Position numbers and translations under genes: made by a program
Origin: JARKPK01 sp964631235
Lineage (GTDB): Bacteria; Planctomycetota; Planctomycetia; Pirellulales; Thermoguttaceae
DNA: 64,000 nt
Direction: 5' to 3'
Assembly: GCA_964631235.1 (NCBI GenBank)
Contig: CAZVZX010000001.1
Coordinates: 189,662 to 253,661 of the forward strand
Shown here: positions 17,447 to 26,289 of the stretch, one piece after another
Position numbering within the stretch: the first letter of the stretch is position 1
How the letters are laid out: every line of letters begins with the position of its first letter
The notes under the pieces: generated by a model
Told to the model about the DNA's origin: nothing
The model's input: only the letters and a program-made list of their open reading frames with translations
The model's database searches: none

Positions 17447-17959
17447 ATGAACGACAAGAAGCCGCTTCGAAAACATCTGTTCGTCGACCCGAAGGTTCAA
17501 GGCGCGCTTGCAACTCGGGCCGTGCTCTACTGGTTCTTGTGCTTGCTCACCGTCACGTTGATGCTCTTGTGTTGGCAGATGATTACGGGCCCGGCTCGGC
17601 TTTTCTATACGCATCTCGACACGATTTGGTACTACTATGGCCCGGCGCTGATCGCTTCGACGATCTTGCTTCCGCTGGTAGTGATCGACGTGTTCCGGGT
17701 GAGCAATCGATTTGTCGGCCCGATCTTGCGGCTGCGCCGGTCGCTTCGCGCGTTGGGACGCGGCGAGCGAGTCGATTCGATCGAGTTCCGCGACGGCGAC
17801 TTCTGGCAAGAGTTCGCTGACGAGTTCAACATCGTGGCAGACCGGGTGGAGCAGTTGGAGGCGGAACTGCGACGGATGCGCGAGGCGCAAGACACGCGCG
17901 ATTCGCTCGAGCTGGTCGGTTCACAGCATTCGCCGGATCGGCCGATTACGACGACCTGA
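17447..17959 (+). CDS. Short inner-membrane protein with two helices and a HAMP-like linker
   Basis: 170 aa. Two membrane helices (about 25-47 and 63-84) are separated by a short loop. A segment NRFVGPILRLRRSLRALGRG and a later amphipathic helix (EFNIVADRVEQLEAELRRMRE) have the pattern of a HAMP domain: Pro near the start, heptad hydrophobics and a Glu/Asp break. No kinase, cyclase or chemoreceptor output domain follows; the protein ends about 30 residues later in a polar tail. A role as an accessory signalling or membrane-sensing subunit is possible but unproven. The ATG at 17447 follows AAAGAGGTGG. Confidence 0.75.
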   Translation: MNDKKPLRKHLFVDPKVQGALATRAVLYWFLCLLTVTLMLLCWQMITGPARLFYTHLDTIWYYYGPALIASTILLPLVVIDVFRVSNRFVGPILRLRRSLRALGRGERVDSIEFRDGDFWQEFADEFNIVADRVEQLEAELRRMREAQDTRDSLELVGSQHSPDRPITTT

Positions 17960-18200
17960 GCGTCATCCGTTCACGCGGTCGGTTGGGCGCCCCCGGTAAC
18001 TGACGATCGATTTCTCGCCGGTTCTCGTTCGCAGCCGGTGGTCGACCGTTGCGCCGACGCTTTTCCTTAATCAACGATGGCCGCTCGCCGCTCGGCTGAT
18101 GTCATGGCATCATCGCGCTGGCGACTGATGGAAAGGGCGACTGACCGAATTGCCCACGAATTCCGCTGGATTGCCGAGTTTCTTTCGGCGCCCGGTGGTG

Positions 18201-18230
18201 TTGACGCTAGCCCCTGCCGCGGTTTAGAAT
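18201..18230 (+). promoter_or_regulatory. Promoter of tRNA-Pro
   Basis: TTGACG (18201-18206), an 18-bp spacer and TAGAAT (18225-18230) form a good sigma70-type promoter. Transcription would begin about 60 nt before the mature 5' end of the tRNA. Confidence 0.6.
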
Positions 18231-18298
18231 GCGAAACAGTCGAAAGACGCTTCCGTCAGCCGTTGATTGCGGTCGATGAGAGGTGGTTTCGGCCGGCA

Positions 18299-18375
<77 letters not shown>

Positions 18376-18382
18376 TTCGAAG

Positions 18383-18424
18383 GGCAGGCGGTTGCGGGTG
18401 TTTGCCGCAGACGCCTGCCTTTTG
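18383..18424 (+). terminator. Terminator of tRNA-Pro
   Basis: GGCAGGCG (18383-18390) pairs perfectly with CGCCTGCC (18412-18419), with further inner pairing (TTGCGG with CCGCAG), and TTTT follows. It lies 8 bases past the tRNA. Confidence 0.75.
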
Positions 18425-18727
18425 TCGTTCTTGATTCCCGACCGGCTCGGCCGGCTTCGCGGCACTGGGCGATTCCGTCGTTGCCCGCGCTTCGCTGAAA
18501 CCGCGCGACGTTGCCGCATAGGCCGTTGACGGCCACGCGGTTCACATCGTTGCCGCATTCTCTGCGAACCCTTGTTTCGCAAGGCCTGCCCGGCTATGCT
18601 CACCCCTATTGTCGAAAGACAATTTTCCTGACATGCTTCGGGGGGCATCACCCAATCGGTTCCCCGAAACATCTGCGTACCAAGCCGAGCGATTTCAACC
18701 GAAGCCTCTATCACGCACCGAATTCGT

Positions 18728-20638
18728 ATGGCGAATACTGCCTCTCTCCCCGATGACGCACCGGCCGACGCCGTGGCGCGTGATGACCGTTTTCCGCCGG
18801 GCATCCCCTACATCGTCGGCAATGAAGGCGCCGAACGATTTAGCTTCTACGGGATGCGGCAGATTCTTTATATCTACCTTGTTTCGCTCTTCGTCGGTTT
18901 TGCGGCCGAGAACACGCTGGACGCAACGGACGTAAACGAAGCGAAGGTTCGCGCAACCCAGGTTACGCACCTTTTCATGGCCGGGGTTTATCTCTTTCCG
19001 ATGATCGGTGCGATTCTCGCCGACCGATTGCTCGGGAAATACCTGGTCATCTTTTGGTTGTCGCTTGTCTATGTGGCGGGCCATGCCGCATTGGCGATCG
19101 GCGGTCGGCTCGGCGAGATGGGATCGATTGGCGCTGCCGAGACGGTGTTTTTCGTCGGCCTGGCCCTGATTGCGATCGGTTCCGGGGGGATCAAGCCCTG
19201 CGTGTCGGCCAACGTGGGAGATCAGTTCGGCGAAAAGAACGCCCACCTTGTAACCCGAGTTTTTCAGATCTTCTACTTTACGATCAATTTCGGTTCGTTC
19301 TTCGCCAGCGTGCTCACGCCTTGGCTCTATCGGTGGTGGGGACCCGAAATCGCTTTCGGCGTGCCCGGCGTGCTGATGGCCCTTGCGGCCCTGTTCTTCT
19401 GGATGGGGCGAAAGAAATATGTGCGCGTGCCTCCGAAACCCGGGGGCGTGTTGGGCTCCCTCGATTTTTCCGCCTCGACGCTGATGATTCTGCCGCTGCT
19501 CTTCGCCATCTATCTTCTGCTCGAAGAATCGGAACGGATCGTGGATGCGGCCGCGGCAGAGGGCACAACCGGCCTGGGAAAGGCCCTTGCGGATATTGCA
19601 GCCGGTTATTGGGGACTGGCGGTTGCGGGCGTCGTTTCTCTGGTTGCGGGCCTCGCCCTGGCCCATCTGCGACAGTCGTGGCAGGAGGACCGCGGGTTTC
19701 TCGCGGTGTTGCTTTACAGCATTCGGCACCGGGGCGAGCGACGGCCCGGAGAGGATTTCTGGGCGCCCGCGCGTCGCCGCTTCGGCGAGGAAGCCGCCGA
19801 GGGGCCGCCGGCGGTGCTGCGGATCATCGTCGTCTTTTCCATGGTCTGCGTCTTCTGGGCGCTCTTCGACCAGCACTCCTCTACATGGATCGAACAGGCC
19901 AAGAAGATGAACCTCACCCTGGTGCTGCCGGAGATCGTCTGGCTGTGGTGGTTTTCGCCCGCGGTCATTCTCTCGGCCCTCTTCGGCGGTGTCTGGCTGA
20001 TGCTTTGGGTTTCCAATTGCAGCATCCCGAGGTCGATCGTCTGGGGCTTCTTCGGCGTGTTGGGCGCGTGGGGCGTGGTTGCGCTGGTTTGTCAATTGAT
20101 GTTTGGCGGCAGGCTTACGATCGAACTGCTGCCCGCCCAGATTTCGGCGCTCAATCCTTTGTTGGTGATGGTCATCATCCCGTTGCTCAATGTGCTGGTT
20201 TACCGTCCGCTCGAGCGCCGGGGACGCCCGCTGAAGCCGCTCGCGCGCATGACTGCCGGCATGTTCATCGCCGCCCTATCGTTCGCCGCTGTCGCGCTGC
20301 TTCAATCGCGCATCGATGCCGCCGGTCCGGGGCAGGTGCATGTGCTTTGGCAAATCATCCCGTATGTCATCATCACGGCGGCCGAGGTGCTAGTTTCGAT
20401 CACGGGCATCGAGTTCGCCTACACGCAGGCGCCGCGCGCGATGAAATCGACGATCATGGGCTTTTGGCTGCTTTGCGTCACCTTCGGCAACGTGATCGTG
20501 GTTTTCCTTGCCCCGCTTCAAAAACAGTTCTCGCTCGAGGCCTTCTTCTGGATCTTTGCCGGGCTGATGACCGCCGCGGCCTTGGCCTTCGCGCTGCTTG
20601 CCGCCACGTACAAGGGGAAAACGTACCTTCAGGGCTGA
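18728..20638 (+). CDS. POT/PTR family proton-dependent oligopeptide transporter
   Basis: 636 aa integral membrane protein. The POT signature is explicit: GNEGAERFSFYGMRQIL carries the ExxER-F-Y-G motif of helix 1, which couples protons to peptide binding. The next family block is FMAGVYLFPMIGAILADRLLGKY, a split form of which is usual in bacterial DtpT-type members. FQIFYFTINFGSFFAS marks helix 5. The rest has twelve to fourteen hydrophobic segments, with a hydrophilic insert near residues 330-370. It imports di- or tripeptides, supplying amino acids. No operon partner is evident. Confidence 0.9.
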   Translation: MANTASLPDDAPADAVARDDRFPPGIPYIVGNEGAERFSFYGMRQILYIYLVSLFVGFAAENTLDATDVNEAKVRATQVTHLFMAGVYLFPMIGAILADRLLGKYLVIFWLSLVYVAGHAALAIGGRLGEMGSIGAAETVFFVGLALIAIGSGGIKPCVSANVGDQFGEKNAHLVTRVFQIFYFTINFGSFFASVLTPWLYRWWGPEIAFGVPGVLMALAALFFWMGRKKYVRVPPKPGGVLGSLDFSASTLMILPLLFAIYLLLEESERIVDAAAAEGTTGLGKALADIAAGYWGLAVAGVVSLVAGLALAHLRQSWQEDRGFLAVLLYSIRHRGERRPGEDFWAPARRRFGEEAAEGPPAVLRIIVVFSMVCVFWALFDQHSSTWIEQAKKMNLTLVLPEIVWLWWFSPAVILSALFGGVWLMLWVSNCSIPRSIVWGFFGVLGAWGVVALVCQLMFGGRLTIELLPAQISALNPLLVMVIIPLLNVLVYRPLERRGRPLKPLARMTAGMFIAALSFAAVALLQSRIDAAGPGQVHVLWQIIPYVIITAAEVLVSITGIEFAYTQAPRAMKSTIMGFWLLCVTFGNVIVVFLAPLQKQFSLEAFFWIFAGLMTAAALAFALLAATYKGKTYLQG

Positions 20639-21050
20639 CCCCGGGGGCGAACTTCCCGACGAGAGCGGTCTGCCGGAAAGGGCCGTCTCGGCGTCACAGC
20701 GGCATCTCTTCGGGCATCGGGACACCGAAGTCCATCGCGCCGCGAAAAGGCGGATCGAGGCACTCACCGTCTTTTTGAGGCATGCATTCGCGCACATCCG
20801 CTAACCATCGCTACAGAAATTCATGCTTGTATTCAGCTCGGCTTGCAAACGGGGAAGCGCCGGAGTACCGTATTGATGCTATCGCGTCTTCCCATTCTAC
20901 TGTTCGACTGACACGATCAGCCCGGGCGAACCACTGCGTAGCGCCTCGCTGTCGCGTCTGGGCTGTTTCGCAACGCGGGGGCTGTGGAGCGAGTCGATGT
21001 CTTCTATTTGAGTCCATCGAGGCGTGGGCGACCAGTCGCGAGGATATTCC
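20639..21050. other. Intergenic stretch, nothing supported
   Basis: 412 bp. I see no frame with a start site and no T-tailed hairpin. Confidence 0.35.
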
Positions 21051-21938
21051 ATGTCGATCGACTTCTCTTGCGTATGCGGAAGAAAACTGCGGGTGAAGGA
21101 GGAGTTTGCCGGTCGGAAGTTCAAGTGCCCGGGCTGCGGCAAAGTGGTGCAAGCGCCGATGCCGGAAGCAAGACTCGACCTGCTCTCGGAGGACCTTCTG
21201 GCGGCGGCTGAATCATTGCCGACGATTGCGTCGCCCCAAGAAAGCAGCCCCAAGCGGCGAGTTAGAGCATCGTCCGCCGAGCCCGACGTCATCGTCCGTC
21301 GCCTTGGAGGGCTGGCCGGGTACTTCCATGATCGCAATCCAACGGCTGCAAGCCGTCCGGGCCAGATGCGAGTTGATTTGCTCAAGCATCTTTCGTGTTA
21401 CCCGAGCGATCCGGTGACCTATGCGATTGGTGGAATCATTTTGATCATCGTAGCCAGTTATTTTCCCAACAAGCACGGTACGCCGGCGATCGTTTTCGTC
21501 TTTTCGGCTATCGCTGCCTTCTTGTTCATGACCTACTTCCATTTCATTGGTGTCCGTGTGCGCTTCATCTACGGCGACATCAACCCGGGCATCATCGTCA
21601 AAAAGAACCTTGTTGCCGTTCTAACAAACTTGGGCATCGACGGCCGAGAATATTACGCTCTGAAAATCCTCGCTCAGCCGGTGCGGAAGATGACGGGCGG
21701 GTTGGGTGAGCCGGGCGAGCGGGTGGCGGCCGCCTGCGAGTACGTGGGAAGCCTTTCGGCTAACCGCTGGCGAGATTTCGATTTCGAATTGGTACAGTGC
21801 GCTACGCGGAACGAAGCGACGGTCGAACGCGTGATGCGCAGCATTCCCGAGGAGGAATGGCAAGCTCTGGAAGACGCAGTTGCCTCCATCGAGGGGCGGC
21901 TATGGAGCGGCCGACTGATCCCCCTGGAGATTCGTTGA
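21051..21938 (+). CDS. Zinc-ribbon membrane protein, possibly DUF3239-like
   Basis: 295 aa. An N-terminal zinc ribbon of the CxC...CxxC kind (SCVCGRKLRVKEEFAGRKFKCPGCGK) reads like the ribbon that opens many Planctomycete proteins. A polar linker follows (about 40-105), then two close hydrophobic segments (about 122-142 and 147-167). The C-terminal soluble domain contains RFIYGDINPGIIVKKNLVA and EEEWQALEDAV. That domain resembles what I remember as DUF3239, but I cannot confirm it. The ATG at 21051 sits after GAGGATATTCC. Function unknown; it probably has its domains on the cytoplasmic side. Confidence 0.72.
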   Translation: MSIDFSCVCGRKLRVKEEFAGRKFKCPGCGKVVQAPMPEARLDLLSEDLLAAAESLPTIASPQESSPKRRVRASSAEPDVIVRRLGGLAGYFHDRNPTAASRPGQMRVDLLKHLSCYPSDPVTYAIGGIILIIVASYFPNKHGTPAIVFVFSAIAAFLFMTYFHFIGVRVRFIYGDINPGIIVKKNLVAVLTNLGIDGREYYALKILAQPVRKMTGGLGEPGERVAAACEYVGSLSANRWRDFDFELVQCATRNEATVERVMRSIPEEEWQALEDAVASIEGRLWSGRLIPLEIR

Positions 21939-22284
21939 CGCTCAGCGAACCGCTCAATCCCGTCGATCGCAATGTGCCGCCCAAGGACATCGAAGAACCG
22001 CGAAAAGCGGAAAGCGGCCTAAACGGGAACCGTGCGCACAAAAACCGCTTCGCGGCAACACCGGCCGCTTCTGCAATTGCTTGGAGCTGTTTGTTACGAC
22101 AGCGCCAAGTCGTGGCAAATGGCAATCCGGGCGGGACAACCGATTTCCTCGTCCTTTGTTTCCCGACTTGAAAAATCACGCCTCCCGGTTCCACTTCCGA
22201 GGCAACTTAGCGCTGTCGTACCCTGTCCCTTGAAGCCGCGGTGATGACGCCTTGCTTCGATTCCGCGAATAGGGAGGCCCGGGG
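21939..22284. other. Convergent intergenic stretch, nothing supported
   Basis: 346 bp between convergent genes. No T-tailed hairpin seen; no gene supported. Confidence 0.35.
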
Positions 22285-23649
22285 TCAAATCTCGACCCAC
22301 GTGCCGGGCACCGGCACGGGATATCGGCCTTCGGCGTCGGGCAAAACCGGCGGCTGGCTCTCGGCTGTCAACGAATCGATATTCGGGCAGAACTGGAAGT
22401 TCGACTGCATCGCCGCATCCCACGTGATGGTTTTGCCCATGTGAACCGCCGCCCGTCCCATGATCGCCGCCAAATTAGCGCACGCGGCACGATGGGCTTC
22501 GTTGTGCGGGCGATCGTTGCGGATCGATCGAAGCAACTCGTTCCATTCCGCCTGCCAGGGGCTGCACGGCTCGTTGGGCGCCTTCCACGCGATGTTGTCG
22601 GGCGTGCATCGTTGATCTTTGTAAATGTGTACCGTTCCGGCGTGGACGTTGCCCGAGAATTGCGCCGCGCACTTCGTTCCGTGAACGTACGTGACGAAGT
22701 CGTCGCGGCAGTTCGGGATGTAGCGAACAACATTGTAGCCCTTCGCCCCATCGGCAAACGTCCATTCGACGGAGTACGAGTCGAGATTCTGGCTGTAGTC
22801 TTTGCTGCCCCAGTATCGGCCGCCGACGCCGTGGGCCTCGACGGGCCAGCCGTCTTTCACCCAGCAAATCTCATCCACCTGATGGATGTCCATTTCCGCC
22901 CAAAGCCCGCCGGATACCCAATAGAACATCGCAGGCCGGCGAATCTGGAAGAACAGTTCGGGATCGTTAGCCGGTTTCGGCCCCATCGCAATCGCGCCGT
23001 GCATCCGATAGGTGCGCACGGACAGAATCTCGCCCAGTTCGCCGTCGCGGATGCGGCGGATCAACTCTTGGCGATTCGGGGAATGACGGCACATCAACCC
23101 CGCGGCGATCTTCAGATTCTTCTTCTTCGCCTCTTCGCCGGCCGCAATCACGCGGCGCAGTTGCGGCGGATCGCAGCCGAACGATTTTTCCATGAAGACG
23201 TTGATCCCTTTGGAAACAGCGTACTCGAGCTGTGCGGGCCGAAACCCGGAATAGCCGCACAACATGGCAACGTCGCCGGGTTTGAGGCAATCGATCGCTT
23301 TCTTGTAGGCGTCGAAGCCCACGAAGCGGCGTTCGGGCGGCACGTCCATCTTTTCGGCATATTGCTTGCTCAAATTGGCGTGCGAAGCACTCAGGCGGTT
23401 CTCGAACAGATCGGCCATGGCGACGAGTTTGACCGGCCCTCCTTCCGCCTCGAAGGCATTGGCCGCCGCACCGCTGCCTCGGCCGCCGCAACCGATCAAT
23501 GCCAAGCGAATCGTGTTGTCTTCCCCGGCATGGACCGCCGGAACGGAGGCCGTCCCCAGGGCCACCGCCGTCGTTGCCGCTGCCGATTTCAAGAAATCGC
23601 GGCGCGACGCCGCCGTACGCAAAGAACCAATCGCTTCTTTCGACCGCAT
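22285..23649 (-). CDS. Tat-exported Gfo/Idh/MocA family oxidoreductase (A)
   Basis: 454 aa. A Tat signal (SRRDFLKSAAATTAVALG) precedes a Rossmann domain that begins IRLALIGCGGRGSGAA (NAD(P) site). The EKP block is the usual FMEKSFGCDPPQLRR variant, where EKS replaces the typical EKP. The C-terminal alpha/beta substrate domain includes DIHQVDEICWVKDGWPVEAHG. These enzymes oxidise or reduce sugars and cyclitols, with the cofactor carried out in the folded protein. The ATG at 23649 fits the Tat signal. It is the last gene of a likely minus-strand set with 24448-23873 and 25830-24445. Confidence 0.87.
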   Translation of the reverse strand: MRSKEAIGSLRTAASRRDFLKSAAATTAVALGTASVPAVHAGEDNTIRLALIGCGGRGSGAAANAFEAEGGPVKLVAMADLFENRLSASHANLSKQYAEKMDVPPERRFVGFDAYKKAIDCLKPGDVAMLCGYSGFRPAQLEYAVSKGINVFMEKSFGCDPPQLRRVIAAGEEAKKKNLKIAAGLMCRHSPNRQELIRRIRDGELGEILSVRTYRMHGAIAMGPKPANDPELFFQIRRPAMFYWVSGGLWAEMDIHQVDEICWVKDGWPVEAHGVGGRYWGSKDYSQNLDSYSVEWTFADGAKGYNVVRYIPNCRDDFVTYVHGTKCAAQFSGNVHAGTVHIYKDQRCTPDNIAWKAPNEPCSPWQAEWNELLRSIRNDRPHNEAHRAACANLAAIMGRAAVHMGKTITWDAAMQSNFQFCPNIDSLTAESQPPVLPDAEGRYPVPVPGTWVEI

Positions 23650-23872
23650 GACTAACACCCTTTCTCGGCAGGAAGGTAACGGAAGCAAGCGAGGCCGTTC
23701 GCTCAGCAAAAAAAGCGAAGCCGTCGGCTACGGGAGGAAAGCAACGCAGGAAGTTGTAACAGAGTGATCACCGCGCGAGGCCGGCTCGCCGACCTCGGCC
23801 GGTATCCAAGTTGCACGCAACGAAAGGCGTTGTCAAGCATTCGATCCAAAGAAGGACGGAGGCGAAGGTCGA

Positions 23873-24448
23873 TCAGCGAAAGAAATCGATCCAAGAAAAC
23901 TCAATCGATTGCGGCTGGTTCTTCAGCAGGGCCGCAGGCAGCACCACTTCGATCGCCGCGATTTCCGGCGGGCCTTTGTCGGTCGGCTTTCCTCGGCTAT
24001 CCAAGAGCCGAACCCGCGGGCAAAGCGGATCGTCGGCCGCCAGAGCAGCCTGCTCCTCCGACTTCCGCCACGCACGCACGCGGCCGCCTTCGCCATGCGA
24101 CGACACGGCGACGCCCAACTCCGTGTCCCCCGCCTTCACACGAAAATCTTCTAATCCGCGCAGCACCAGGCGAATGACAACCGTTGCCGGCCACGACGCG
24201 TCGCGGCGCGTGATCTCCGCCCGCCCGATGCCGGTGCGGCTTTCGACGACAAAGACGACTTGCTCGCCGCTGCCCTGCACGGTCACCTGATCGGACGACC
24301 GTTTAGTGGCGATTCGATAGGCTGCCTCGACAGGCACAGCATCGGCCGCCGGCTCCGCGACCGCCGAACGGACCAGCAGCACCCATACGGCAGCGATGAT
24401 GGCTGTATGACGACTCATGCCGCCTTTTCGCAGTCTTGGGCGATTCAT
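23873..24448 (-). CDS. Small secreted protein overlapping a Gfo/Idh/MocA gene
   Basis: 191 aa with a signal peptide (after a basic N-terminus, IIAAVWVLLVRSAVAEP). The mature part is beta-rich (VVIRLVLRGLEDFRVKAGDTE; AAIEVVLPAALLKNQP) without a motif I recognise. The start at 24448 overlaps the upstream dehydrogenase stop as ATGA, with GGAGGAG eight bases before, which argues for translational coupling. An ATG at 24418 with AAAGG is the alternative start. The position suggests it works with the exported dehydrogenase. Confidence 0.68.
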   Translation of the reverse strand: MNRPRLRKGGMSRHTAIIAAVWVLLVRSAVAEPAADAVPVEAAYRIATKRSSDQVTVQGSGEQVVFVVESRTGIGRAEITRRDASWPATVVIRLVLRGLEDFRVKAGDTELGVAVSSHGEGGRVRAWRKSEEQAALAADDPLCPRVRLLDSRGKPTDKGPPEIAAIEVVLPAALLKNQPQSIEFSWIDFFR

Positions 24449-25830
24449 GCCGGCTTCTCCTCCGATTCCGGTTCGAGCACCCAGGGTTGGCGGTATTCCC
24501 GACGGAAGAACTTCATGGCCTCGGCAGAATCGACGTGTTCCGTCTTCGGGTCGATCCGCAGCGGTGTCCCTTCCAATCGTTGACTCATCGTTGCGTAGTG
24601 CGCCCAAAGCGTGCTGAGATGCCCCTCGCGAAGCGATGCGTTGGGCGTTTGCCGCGAGCGGATGCACTCGATGAAGTTCTGTTTGTGCTCCGGGTCGGGA
24701 AAACCGCCGTTGCCTTGGGCCAGTACCACCGGTTGTTCGCGTTTCGGGCGTCCGAACACCTGCCAACCCCCGCCGTGCCGGCCGACGTACATCACGCCCT
24801 CGGTTCCGTAGATTTCGATTCGGGTGGCGCACTGCGGCCAATAGGGAAACTCCGTCAGCGAGTCGCGGATGTTCGGGGCGATCTTCAGCATGTAGGGCGT
24901 GTACAGCGTCAGCTCGAAGCTGACGATCATCGACGGGAACTCCCAAACGGCCACTTGCACATCGGGCGTTTCGGCCGCGCCCGGCTCAAACCGCCGACCG
25001 GTGCTGTAGCAACGCTGCGGATGCTCCAACTGAAGAAGCCAACGGGCAAGATCGATCTGATGAATCGCGTCGTTGATGATGTCGCCGCTCGAATAGCGCC
25101 AGAAATGATGCCACTGGCGAACATAGTTCGGGTTGTAGGCGGCCGCCGGAGCCGGGCCGTTGAACATATCCCAGTCGAATCCCGATGGTGGTTCGGCGTC
25201 GGGCTGCGGGGGAAAATTGGGCCAGCCCTTCTGGTTGTAGATCCGGCAGAAATTGATTCGGCCCAGTTTGCCCTCGGCCAGGTAACGGCGCGCCTCGACC
25301 ATGCACTGCGAACTGCGGTTCTGAAACCCAACCTGCACCACGCGACGGTGCTTGGCCGCCGATGCGATCATCTGCTGGCCTTCCCACGGATTGTGGCACA
25401 ACGGCTTCTCGACATAGACATCTTTGCCCGCCCGACACGCCCAAACCGTGGCCGGCGCGTGCCAGTGGTCGGGCGTGGCGACAATCACCGCATCGACCTC
25501 GCGATCGTCCAATGCGCGGCGGAAGTCGCCGGCAACCTTCGGCTCGCTCCCCTGCTTTTCGGCGATGGCTCGGGCGCGCGCCTCGCACTTTCGGGCATCG
25601 ACATCGCATACATAACGCACCGCACAATCGCCGCGGTTGAGAAAATCGAGCGACAGCATCCCGCCGCGGCCGCCCGCGCCGATCAGCGCAAGGCCGATTC
25701 TCTCTTGTGCCCGCGTGGACGAGGCCGCGCCCGAGGGCGCCAAGCCAATGCCCGCTCCGACGCCAAGGGCCGTTCGTCGGGCTCGGATCAGAAACTCTCG
25801 ACGCGAAACGGTTCGTCGGGGCTCCGTCAT
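24445..25830 (-). CDS. Tat-exported Gfo/Idh/MocA family oxidoreductase (B)
   Basis: 461 aa. The Tat signal is SRREFLIRARRTALGVG. The Rossmann part opens IGLALIGAGGRGGMLS, with the catalytic-lysine block VYVEKPLCHNPWEGQQM and the VIVATPDHWHAPATV segment typical of the Planctomycete branch. SSGDIINDAIHQIDLARWLL lies in the substrate domain and carries a conserved His (NDAIHQID) important for catalysis in relatives. The ATG at 25830 has GGAGAA seven bases before it. Its stop overlaps the start of the small secreted protein. The likely substrate is a sugar or glycoside in the periplasm. Confidence 0.9.
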   Translation of the reverse strand: MTEPRRTVSRREFLIRARRTALGVGAGIGLAPSGAASSTRAQERIGLALIGAGGRGGMLSLDFLNRGDCAVRYVCDVDARKCEARARAIAEKQGSEPKVAGDFRRALDDREVDAVIVATPDHWHAPATVWACRAGKDVYVEKPLCHNPWEGQQMIASAAKHRRVVQVGFQNRSSQCMVEARRYLAEGKLGRINFCRIYNQKGWPNFPPQPDAEPPSGFDWDMFNGPAPAAAYNPNYVRQWHHFWRYSSGDIINDAIHQIDLARWLLQLEHPQRCYSTGRRFEPGAAETPDVQVAVWEFPSMIVSFELTLYTPYMLKIAPNIRDSLTEFPYWPQCATRIEIYGTEGVMYVGRHGGGWQVFGRPKREQPVVLAQGNGGFPDPEHKQNFIECIRSRQTPNASLREGHLSTLWAHYATMSQRLEGTPLRIDPKTEHVDSAEAMKFFRREYRQPWVLEPESEEKPA

Positions 25831-26289
25831 GGCGAGTTCTCCGGCAAGCAGGCGGGAAGGCGAAAACAAGTCGAGGGCAAGAACGATTCACTCGAAATGC
25901 AACCTCATCAGACGATTGCCGCGCCGCGCTCAAGATACCCCGGCCCCTTTACCAGAGCAACCATTTTTCGGCCCCAGATTCCACGTCGCACGCGGTGCTG
26001 CCGCCCTCGCGAGGATACTGCTGTTTGTCGGGGCAGCCATTTCTTTGCCGTTCGACCAACCGCAACGTCCCGCTCAGGCCGTCGGCAGCGGCGAAGAGCC
26101 AACGAGTCTGCGTGCAACAGACCGCGTCATTGGGCGGTCAGATCCGATTCGGGCACAGTGCCGAAGAACGCCGACATGACGTATAATGCACGGCACGAAT
26201 GATCGACCACTGCATCGCCCGTCAACGATGGAGGCGATGCGTCGCGTTCTCAAGATGATGGCAGAGCTGACTCGGCAAGCGAGCGAACG
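25831..26289. promoter_or_regulatory. Divergent intergenic region with a TATAAT box
   Basis: 459 bp between divergent genes. TATAAT at 26182-26187 on the plus strand lies about 100 bp before the protease ATG. The matching -35 (TGCCGA at 26159-26164, 17 bp) is weak. No gene is supported inside. Confidence 0.35.
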
